Source of the DNA: an uncultured Clostridia bacterium
GTDB lineage: Bacteria; Bacillota; Clostridia; Oscillospirales; Oscillospiraceae
Direction of reading: 5' to 3'
DNA: 9,799 nt
NCBI GenBank assembly: GCA_937907715.1
Contig: CALERM010000051.1
Coordinates: 1-9,799 of the forward strand
Shown: positions 1-5,495 of the stretch, piece by piece
How positions within the stretch are numbered: position 1 is the first letter of the stretch
How the letters are laid out: the number at the start of each line of letters is the position of its first letter
Program-made: the position numbers and the translations under genes
Notes under the pieces: generated by a model
Told to the model about the DNA's origin: nothing
What the model saw: only the letters and a program-made list of their open reading frames with translations
Databases searched by the model: none

Positions 1-39
1 CTGCCCGAACCACAAGACTTATAGTTCCTTACGACTGTT

Positions 40-61
40 AAGCCTTGAAACTTCTAGGCTT
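40..61. other. Weak 6-bp hairpin in gene-poor left edge
   Basis: AAGCCT (40-45) and AGGCTT (56-61) form a perfect 6-bp inverted repeat around a 10-nt loop, followed on the plus strand by TTTCG. It could be a weak terminator for something ending left of the window, or part of a mobile-element end. The stem is short, AT-containing and lacks a long T run, so the terminator reading is weak. The rest of positions 1-93 shows no supported gene: the plus frame starting at base 1 encodes only seven residues before a stop. Confidence 0.25.
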
Positions 62-93
62 TTCGCAGCGGCATCTTTTTGGGTGCAGCTTGA

Positions 94-167
94 TGGAGCA
101 GGGTACGGGAATCGAACCCGCCTCTGTGGCTTGGGAAGCGACCGTTCTACCGATGAACTAACCCTGC
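94..167 (-). tRNA. tRNA-Gly (anticodon CCC)
   Basis: The reverse complement folds as a 74-nt cloverleaf including an encoded CCA end (94-96). The acceptor stem GCAGGGT/ACCCTGC pairs perfectly, the D arm is GTTC...GAAC, the anticodon loop is TTCCCAA (131-137) giving anticodon CCC, and the T arm carries the TTCGATT loop. The discriminator base is U (97), as expected for glycine tRNAs. It would decode GGG glycine codons. One oddity is a C-C mismatch at the central pair of the anticodon stem (GTCGC against GCCAC; window positions 140 and 128); all other stems are intact. A promoter lies just upstream, so the gene is probably transcribed alone. No T-rich hairpin follows the CCA end, so its terminator is not evident. 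Confidence 0.93.
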
Positions 168-182
168 ATACTTTGCTCTGTT

Positions 183-211
183 ATCATACCATCTGCGGCG
201 GAAAATTGCAA
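183..211 (-). promoter_or_regulatory. Sigma-A-type promoter of the tRNA-Gly gene
   Basis: On the minus strand, TTGCAA (206-211) and TATGAT (183-188) are separated by exactly 17 nt, a near-consensus housekeeping promoter. The expected transcription start is about 8-10 nt before the mature tRNA 5' end at 167, which fits a short processed leader. Confidence 0.65.
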
Positions 212-246
212 CCGTTTTTTGTCGCCGGGCTGCCTCTGCAAAAAAA

Positions 247-277
247 TTGCCGCAAAGGCGCGAAGCTGTGATAGAAT
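247..277 (+). promoter_or_regulatory. Putative extended -10 promoter of the amidohydrolase gene
   Basis: TGATAGAAT (269-277) is an extended -10 element (TG-n-TAGAAT). A possible -35 TTGCCG (247-252) sits 19 nt upstream of the -10, longer than the usual 17, which is more tolerable with an extended -10. The start codon at 310 is about 30 nt downstream, leaving room for the ribosome binding site. The promoter diverges from that of the tRNA gene. Confidence 0.45.
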
Positions 278-309
278 GGTCTCATAGATTTGAAAAGCAG
301 GTGACAGCG

Positions 310-1596
310 ATGAAATATGCACTCACAAACGGTGTGATTCTCGACGGCTCGAAGGACATGCAGCCGCAGCGCGGGAAAACGGTTCTGACAGACGGCGGGA
401 AAATTGCCGCCCTTGTACCGGAAGGCGCGGATTTAAGCGGCTATACGGTGCTTGATCTGCAAGGTCGGTATCTGATGCCGGGTCTGATTAACATGCACGT
501 GCATCTGGCAGGCAACGGAAAGCCGCAGAAAAAGCAGCGCGACAATGAAGCGCTCGTCAAAAAAATCATGGCAAGCGGGCTGACGCGCGCCGTTGCCTAC
601 CGCATGGTAGCAGGCTTTGCAAGGCTGGAGCTGCTCAGCGGCGTAACGACGATTCGCACCGTGGGAGGGCTCGGAAGCTTTGACACGCGGCTGCGCGATG
701 AAATTGCCGCAGGACGCCGCGTCGGTCCCCGGATTCTCGCTGCCAATCAGGGCATTTCCGTTCCCGGTGGGCACATGGCAGGCTCGGTCGCCGTGGCGGC
801 GCACTCCAACGAGGAGGCGCTGAACGTGCTGGCGCAGGCGGAGTCGGAGGGTGTGGATCTGGTGAAGCTGATGATCACCGGCGGCGTGCTGGACGCGAAG
901 GAAAAGGGCGTGCCGGGCGAGCTGAAAATGCCGCCGGAGATGGTCAAGGCTGTCTGCGACAAGGCGCATGCGGACGGCTACACGGTCGCTGCGCACGTCG
1001 AGTCGCCCGAGGGCGTGAAGGTTGCGCTGCAAAACGGCGTCGACTCCATCGAGCACGGCGCAAAGCCGGATGATGAAATGATTGCGCTGTTCAAACGCCG
1101 CGGCGCATTTCTCTGCACGACGCTCTCGCCCGCGCTTCCCTACGCGCTGTTTGACCGCAGCGTCTCCAACGCCTCCGAGGTCGAGCAGTACAACGGCAAC
1201 GTCGTTTTTGAAGGCATCGTCGAGTGCGCGAAGGCGGCGCTGGCAAACGATATTCCGGTCGTCCTCGGAAATGACGTCGGCTGTCCGTGGATTACGCAGT
1301 ACGATTTCTGGCGGGAGCTGTTCTATTTCCATAAGTATACCGGCGTTTCCAACGCCTTTGCGCTCTACACCGCGACAAAAAACGCCGCGCAGCTCGCCGG
1401 GCTCGGCGATGTGACGGGCGCAATTGCGCCGGGACTCTGCGCCGACCTGATTGTCACAAAGGACAATCCGCTGGACGATCTGCGCGCGCTGCGCCATGTC
1501 GCGCTGGTGATGGCAAACGGTCGGTTGTTCGACCAGCCGAAATTCAAAATCAACCGCGCTGTCTGCCGGCAGCTCGACCGGTATCTCGCCGAATAA
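310..1596 (+). CDS. Metal-dependent amidohydrolase (imidazolonepropionase/prolidase-like)
   Basis: The 428-aa protein belongs to the amidohydrolase superfamily, probably the imidazolonepropionase-like group that includes Xaa-Arg dipeptidases/prolidases and other cyclic-amide hydrolases. Visible metal-site residues are, in order: HVH at residues 63-65 (strand 1), K186 in VDLVKLMITGG (the likely carboxylated bridging lysine), H229 in AAHVES, H249 in IEHGA, and D322 in GNDVG (the catalytic aspartate). An N-terminal beta-sandwich segment (about 1-55) and a C-terminal return strand ending near DLIVTKDNPLDDL complete the usual fold. No signal peptide is seen, so it should be cytoplasmic. The ATG at 310 is chosen because AGGTGA (299-304) lies 5 nt before it; an upstream in-frame TTG (247) overlaps the promoter and adds a non-homologous-looking leader. 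It is a single-gene unit closed by the terminator at 1614. The superfamily call is firm; the substrate is not known from sequence. Confidence 0.92.
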   Translation: MKYALTNGVILDGSKDMQPQRGKTVLTDGGKIAALVPEGADLSGYTVLDLQGRYLMPGLINMHVHLAGNGKPQKKQRDNEALVKKIMASGLTRAVAYRMVAGFARLELLSGVTTIRTVGGLGSFDTRLRDEIAAGRRVGPRILAANQGISVPGGHMAGSVAVAAHSNEEALNVLAQAESEGVDLVKLMITGGVLDAKEKGVPGELKMPPEMVKAVCDKAHADGYTVAAHVESPEGVKVALQNGVDSIEHGAKPDDEMIALFKRRGAFLCTTLSPALPYALFDRSVSNASEVEQYNGNVVFEGIVECAKAALANDIPVVLGNDVGCPWITQYDFWRELFYFHKYTGVSNAFALYTATKNAAQLAGLGDVTGAIAPGLCADLIVTKDNPLDDLRALRHVALVMANGRLFDQPKFKINRAVCRQLDRYLAE

Positions 1597-1613
1597 TGCG
1601 AAGCATGTCGCAA

Positions 1614-1642
1614 AAAGGACCATCCCTCCGGGATGGTCCTTT
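1614..1642. terminator. Bidirectional intrinsic terminator
   Basis: AAAGGACCATCCC (1614-1626) and GGGATGGTCCTTT (1630-1642) form a perfect 13-bp stem with a 3-nt loop (TCC). On the plus strand it is followed by a T-rich run, and on the minus strand by TTTTTG. It sits between the convergent amidohydrolase and HtrA genes, so it can stop transcription from both sides. Confidence 0.92.
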
Positions 1643-1645
1643 GGT

Positions 1646-3037
1646 TTATTTTCCGGTTGCCTGATCGACCAGCGTTACGGTCACTTCATAGTACGCGCCG
1701 CTGCGGTAGATGGTGAGCGTCACCTCGTCGCCCGCAGCATACTGGTTTTTGACAGTGTTCAGATCATCGATCGAAGAGATGGCCTCGCCGTTGATTGCCG
1801 TTACGATATCGCCCTCGCGAATGCCCTTCGCCTTGGCGTCGCTTCCGTCGTTGACGGAGGTGACATACACGCCGTCCGGCAGGCGGTAATAGGCGCGGTA
1901 ATAGGTCGGAAGCGAGTCTCCCGAAATGCCGATGGCAGGTCTGCCGGCGACGTAGCCGTTTTCAATCAGCTCGTCAATAATCGGCTTTGCAACGGAAATT
2001 GGAATCGCAAAGCCGAGTCCCTCGACGGTGGCAGATGCGCTATAATACGAGCTCATTTTCACTGTGTTGATGCCGATGACCTGCCCGTAGCAGTTGATGA
2101 GCGGTCCGCCGGAGTTGCCGTTGTTGAGCGCGGCGTTCGTCTGGATCAGGGTCATGGTCCGGTCGCCCACGGTGAGGTCGCGGTTGATGGCGGAGATGAT
2201 GCCGTTTGTCATGGTGCCGCGCAGCTGCACGCCCAGGGGATCGCCGATGGCGACGACGCTGTCTCCCACGCGCAGCTTCGAGGAATCTCCGAATTCTGCC
2301 GGTTTGAGACCCTGCGCGTCGACCTTGAGGACGGCAAGGTCGCTCATTTCATCGCTGCCGACGAGCGCCGCTTCAAATTCGCGGTTGTCGTTCGTAAGGA
2401 CGGAGATGACCAGCGCGCCGCTGATGACGTGGTGGTTTGTGATGACATAGCCGTCGGCGGACATGATGATGCCCGTGCCGCTGGACGTTCCGCTCGAGGT
2501 CATGGTGGAAATCGACACGACGCTGTCAATGACGCGGCTGTAGATATCCTGCAGGCACAAGGCGTCTTCCTCGTCGGAGAACGTGGTGTCGGAGCTTTGC
2601 TGGGCGGAGACGATGTTGAGCTTCGTGCCGGAGCCGACATACGCGCCGGATTCCGGTTTACCCGCCGGCGCGCCGGACTGCGATGCATCGGTATCCGACG
2701 CCGCAGCTTCCGGCAGCGGCTGCTGCGTATCCTCCGGCGCGCTGAGCGTCTGCTCGGGCTTTTTTGTCCGGTCGGTCATGGAGATGGTAAACCCTTCTTC
2801 GGTCTTTTCCAGCCGCACGCCAACGTTCCGAATCAGGTAAAACGCGCCGAAGCTGATGGCAACCACCAGCAAAACCGCCAGCACACCCTTGAACCAGCCG
2901 CTCTTCCGGCGGGGGCTGCGGCGCCCCATCGGCGTCGGCTGCTCACGCTGGGTCTGGTAGACGTTCGTCTGATCGCGCCAGCTCTGGTCGTGCGAACCTT
3001 CACTCTGATAATATCCGTTATTTTGCTCGTATCCCAT
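1646..3037 (-). CDS. htrA: HtrA/DegP-like membrane-anchored serine protease with PDZ domain
   Basis: The 463-aa protein is a family S1C (HtrA) protease that degrades or handles misfolded envelope proteins. It has a polar, Q/S-rich cytoplasmic N-terminus (1-47), one transmembrane helix (about 50-69) and a Pro/Ala/Ser-rich linker (about 95-140). A trypsin-like domain (about 160-355) shows the triad H203 (TNHHVIS), D233 (EMSDLAVLKV) and S309 (GNSGGPL), and one PDZ domain follows (about 365-458, core GIREGDIVTAINGE). The layout is the typical single-TM, single-PDZ Gram-positive HtrA, with the catalytic part outside the cell. AGAAGGTG lies 7 nt before the ATG. It lies 116 bp downstream of the histidine kinase gene on the same strand, with its own promoter and a box shared with the regulator promoter. 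This suggests control by that two-component system, as for CssRS-HtrA and CiaRH-HtrA. All catalytic residues are present. Confidence 0.96.
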   Translation of the reverse strand: MGYEQNNGYYQSEGSHDQSWRDQTNVYQTQREQPTPMGRRSPRRKSGWFKGVLAVLLVVAISFGAFYLIRNVGVRLEKTEEGFTISMTDRTKKPEQTLSAPEDTQQPLPEAAASDTDASQSGAPAGKPESGAYVGSGTKLNIVSAQQSSDTTFSDEEDALCLQDIYSRVIDSVVSISTMTSSGTSSGTGIIMSADGYVITNHHVISGALVISVLTNDNREFEAALVGSDEMSDLAVLKVDAQGLKPAEFGDSSKLRVGDSVVAIGDPLGVQLRGTMTNGIISAINRDLTVGDRTMTLIQTNAALNNGNSGGPLINCYGQVIGINTVKMSSYYSASATVEGLGFAIPISVAKPIIDELIENGYVAGRPAIGISGDSLPTYYRAYYRLPDGVYVTSVNDGSDAKAKGIREGDIVTAINGEAISSIDDLNTVKNQYAAGDEVTLTIYRSGAYYEVTVTLVDQATGK

Positions 3038-3071
3038 ACGCGGGCACCTTCTTTGCTGCTTCTATAGTCTC

Positions 3072-3114
3072 AGTATATCCGGTTTCGCGGGAAGAATGTT
3101 GAATAGTTTGTAAA
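3072..3114 (-). promoter_or_regulatory. htrA promoter with candidate response-regulator box
   Basis: On the minus strand, TTTACAAACTATTCAAC (3098-3114) is followed after 20 nt by a -10 TATACT (3072-3077). The half-sites TTTACA and TTCAAC are spaced by 5 nt (11-bp repeat), the architecture of OmpR/PhoP-family direct-repeat operators. The downstream half overlaps where a -35 would lie, and there is no good -35 of its own, which fits an activator-dependent promoter. A 14-bp perfect palindrome, TTTGTATTTACAAA (3107-3120), overlaps the upstream half-site. The same box occurs before the regulator gene (5370-5386). Confidence 0.5.
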
Positions 3115-3153
3115 TACAAATCTTACACTTTTTGAACGTCTCCGTCAGCTGCC

Positions 3154-4587
3154 TCAGCGCACCACGGGCAGCGTGAAGCAGAACTCCGTCACGCCGTTTT
3201 CGCTCGTCGCCCAGATTTCGCCGCCGTGCGCGCCGACAATCGTTTTGGCGATGTAAAGTCCGAGTCCCCAGCCCTCGCGGTCTGCCGAGCGCGCCTTGTC
3301 TGCCTTGTGGAAACGGTCAAACAGCAGCGGAAGCTCCTCCGGCGGTATGGTCTGCCCGGTATTGCGGACGCGAAGGAGCGCCTTCTGCCCATCCTGCTCC
3401 AGAACCAGCCCGAGGCTGCCGCCCATGGGGCAGAACTTGATGGCGTTATCCAGCAGGTTGTAGATCACCTGCGTGATTGAATCGCGGTCCGCCTTCGTCC
3501 AGACCGGCTTTTCCGGCAGGTCGACGCTGACCTGCAGCGCGCGGGCATTGATCTTCTGCTCAAAGGTGATTAACACGTCGCTCATTGCCTCGCCGAGGTC
3601 AAAGCGCGATTTGCGCGATTCATCCAGCCCCTGCGCCTGAATGCGGCTCAAGTCCAGCATGCTGCGCACCAGGCGCGACAAACGCCGGACCTCGCTGGAG
3701 ACAATCTGCAGGTAGTGCTTTTCGGTTTCCTTCGGAATCGTGCCGTCGAGAATGCCGTCGACATAGCCGCCGATGGTCGTCATGGGCGTTTTCAGCTCGT
3801 GCGACACGTTCGCGATGAATTCCTGCCGGCGCTGCTCGGACTGCTCCAGGGAATCTGCCATCGTGTTGAACGCCAGCGCCAGATCGTTGACCTCGCGCGT
3901 GTTGCCCTTCGTCTGCTCGGCGCGGAGCTTTGTCTCGCCGTAGCCGAAGCGGCGCGCCACATCCGCCATCTGACCGAGGGGGCGCACCAGAGAGCGCGAC
4001 AAAAATGTCGCTGCCACCAGCGCCAGACCCAGCGCGCCGATTGCCGTGTAGATGAAAAACGTGCTGCTGCGCAGCATGTAGTCCGTCGTCTGGTTCATCG
4101 GCGCGGTCACGACGACGAAGCCCACCAGATTGCCGGTCTGATCGTTCACTACCGCCTGCCCGGCGAGGAAGCGCGCGTCGTCATAGATATCGGCGAGCTG
4201 CACGTTTTTTTCATAGTACACGCCCTCGCGCAGCATTTCGCGCCGGTAGCTCTCCGGCACCTGCTTTCCCACATGGTCGCAGGTCAGGCTGTCGCACGAG
4301 CAGATCACCACATATCCGTCTTCGTCGCAGATCAGAGCGCTGACCTCGCCGACCTCGGAGAACAGAGAAAGACCGATCTGAAAATTCCAGTTGCTCTCCA
4401 GCTCGCCCGCCGAGCCATACGCCTCGGCAAGATCGGCAAGCGCCGAAGCGTCCGCGCTCAGGCTTTTGCGTTTTTCGGATTCCACCCAGCTCATCATCAG
4501 GAACCGGAACGCCACGCCGGTAATGAGCAGACACAGCATAAGCAGCGCCGCGATCATCGAAAAGAGCCGGGAGAAGGTTGTTTTCAT
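3154..4587 (-). CDS. Membrane sensor histidine kinase (HAMP-HisKA-HATPase)
   Basis: The 477-aa protein is a classical transmembrane sensor kinase that would phosphorylate the response regulator encoded just upstream. TM1 spans about 8-30, an extracellular sensor domain about 31-173, TM2 about 174-196 and HAMP about 197-250. The HisKA domain carries the phospho-accepting H263 (NVSHELKTPMTT) and the HATPase domain covers about 365-475, with the N box (NLLDNAIKF, about 377-385), F box (LFDRFHKADKARS) and G2 box (GWGLGLYIAK, 439-448). Two things are odd. The G1 box reads NTGQT (409-413) rather than D-x-G-x-G, and the extracellular domain has a cysteine cluster (C87, C96, C98, C103). Its ATG overlaps the regulator stop as ATGA, implying translational coupling. 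The stimulus is unknown; the adjacent htrA suggests envelope or secretion stress. A PhoR/CssS-like role is plausible, but no symbol can be assigned. Confidence 0.95.
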   Translation of the reverse strand: MKTTFSRLFSMIAALLMLCLLITGVAFRFLMMSWVESEKRKSLSADASALADLAEAYGSAGELESNWNFQIGLSLFSEVGEVSALICDEDGYVVICSCDSLTCDHVGKQVPESYRREMLREGVYYEKNVQLADIYDDARFLAGQAVVNDQTGNLVGFVVVTAPMNQTTDYMLRSSTFFIYTAIGALGLALVAATFLSRSLVRPLGQMADVARRFGYGETKLRAEQTKGNTREVNDLALAFNTMADSLEQSEQRRQEFIANVSHELKTPMTTIGGYVDGILDGTIPKETEKHYLQIVSSEVRRLSRLVRSMLDLSRIQAQGLDESRKSRFDLGEAMSDVLITFEQKINARALQVSVDLPEKPVWTKADRDSITQVIYNLLDNAIKFCPMGGSLGLVLEQDGQKALLRVRNTGQTIPPEELPLLFDRFHKADKARSADREGWGLGLYIAKTIVGAHGGEIWATSENGVTEFCFTLPVVR

Positions 4588-5279
4588 TGCTGCGCGACCT
4601 CGAACTTATACCCGACGCCCCAGACCGTCTTGAGGCTCCACTGGTCCGACACGCCCTCGAGCTTTTCGCGAAGCCGCTTGATGTGAACGTCGACGGTGCG
4701 GCTGTCGCCGAAATAGTCAAAGCCCCAGACCTCGTCGAGCAGCTGATTTCTCGTGTAGACCCGGTTGGGAGAGGACGCCAGATGGTACAAAAGCTCCATC
4801 TCCTTGGGCGGCGTCTCGACGCGCTTGCCATCGACCACCAGCTCGAACGAATCCAGGTCAATGACCAGCTTGTCAAACACCAGACGGCGCGGCTTTTCCT
4901 TACCGCTTTCTCCTTCTCCGGCGCGGCGCAGAACCGCCTCGATGCGCGCAAGCACCTCCTTCATCTCAAAGGGCTTGGTGATATAGTCGTCCGCGCCCTG
5001 CTTGAGTCCCGAGACCTTGTCGATGGTCTCTCCCTTGGCGGTGAGCATGATCACAGGCGTCTTGCCGTCCTGCCGGATGGCGCGCAGCACGCCCCAGCCG
5101 TCCAGAACAGGCAGCATCAGGTCCAGCAGCACCAGATCCGGCTTGAGCCTTCTGTAGAGCTCCACGCCCTTTCCGCCGTCGTCGGCGATATTGACGGTAT
5201 AGCCTTCCTTTTCCAGATACAGACGCAGAAGCTCTGAAATATTCTGATCGTCCTCCACCACAAGAATGGTCTTTGCCAT
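4584..5279 (-). CDS. OmpR/PhoB-family response regulator
   Basis: The 231-aa protein has a receiver domain (1 to about 120) and a C-terminal winged-helix DNA-binding domain (about 130-228). Receiver residues are all present: acidic pocket D10/D11, phospho-acceptor D53 (LLDLMLP), T80 and K102 (TKPF). The effector part ends with RTVDVHIKRLREKL and the wing WGVGYKF, typical of OmpR/PhoB regulators that bind 11-bp direct repeats. The start is the ATG at 5279 because AGGAGG lies 8 nt before it and the protein then begins MAKTILVVEDD as expected; a longer in-frame TTG start at 5318 adds an unrelated lysine-rich leader. It is the first gene of the regulator-kinase pair, with a 4-nt ATGA overlap to the kinase. 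A candidate binding box lies in its own promoter, suggesting autoregulation. Confidence 0.96.
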   Translation of the reverse strand: MAKTILVVEDDQNISELLRLYLEKEGYTVNIADDGGKGVELYRRLKPDLVLLDLMLPVLDGWGVLRAIRQDGKTPVIMLTAKGETIDKVSGLKQGADDYITKPFEMKEVLARIEAVLRRAGEGESGKEKPRRLVFDKLVIDLDSFELVVDGKRVETPPKEMELLYHLASSPNRVYTRNQLLDEVWGFDYFGDSRTVDVHIKRLREKLEGVSDQWSLKTVWGVGYKFEVAQQ

Positions 5280-5344
5280 GGTGTTGTCCTCCTTGTTCTC
5301 TTTCGTTTTTCGCGGCAATGCGCCGCGCCCATTTTTCTGCGTTT

Positions 5345-5386
5345 ATTATATCCCATTGCCCGGTGTTTGCGTGAACTTTTTGTAAA
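5345..5386 (-). promoter_or_regulatory. Response-regulator operon promoter with shared box
   Basis: On the minus strand, a perfect -10 TATAAT (5345-5350) is preceded by 19 nt and then TTTACAAAAAGTTCACG (5370-5386). It shares TTTACAAA-N3-TTCA with the htrA promoter box, at nearly the same distance from the -10 (19 against 20 nt). No consensus -35 is present; the second half-site, TTCACG, takes its place. This is consistent with activation by an OmpR-family regulator, most simply the one encoded downstream. Confidence 0.55.
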
Positions 5387-5432
5387 AGCTGGCAGGCTTT
5401 CGGGATTTCTGCGCCATTTTCGTTTTTTCCGG

Positions 5433-5461
5433 TTTCCGAACGGCGCATTTTGTGATATGAT
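5433..5461 (+). promoter_or_regulatory. Putative promoter of the GH3-like gene
   Basis: TGATATGAT (5453-5461) is an extended -10 (TG-n-TATGAT) and TTTCCG (5433-5438) is a weak -35 with a 17-nt spacer. The start codon at 5496 follows, with GGGAGA (5485-5490) as ribosome binding site 5 nt before it. The extended -10 resembles that of the amidohydrolase gene at 269-277. The promoter diverges from the response-regulator promoter. Confidence 0.5.
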
Positions 5462-5495
5462 AGATTTACCAAAGTATCAGTGATGGGAGATTGCC

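Noticed and set aside
83..271. Short plus-strand reading frame of 62 codons near the tRNA
   Set aside because: Much of it is the antisense of the tRNA-Gly gene; it has no ribosome binding site and continues into promoter sequence.
247..309. Upstream TTG start for the amidohydrolase
   Set aside because: The added 21 residues overlap the promoter, and the ATG at 310 has a good ribosome binding site and the expected N-terminal strand.
433..1623. Minus-strand reading frame of 396 codons opposite the amidohydrolase
   Set aside because: It is antisense to a well-supported enzyme, low in complexity (rich in R, H, V, Q), crosses a terminator and has no recognisable domain; long antisense frames are common in GC-rich genes.
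3715..4686. Plus-strand reading frame of 323 codons opposite the histidine kinase
   Set aside because: Antisense shadow of the kinase and regulator genes; the composition is His/Arg/Gln-rich and no domain or ribosome binding site is seen.
5280..5318. Upstream TTG start for the response regulator
   Set aside because: The leader is Lys/Glu-rich and unrelated to receiver domains; the ATG at 5279 is preceded by a perfect AGGAGG.
5411..5452. Near-repeat GCGCCATTTTCG / GCGCATTTTG before the GH3-like gene
   Set aside because: The copies differ in length and sequence and have no recognised operator shape; likely chance in an AT/GC-mixed intergenic stretch.
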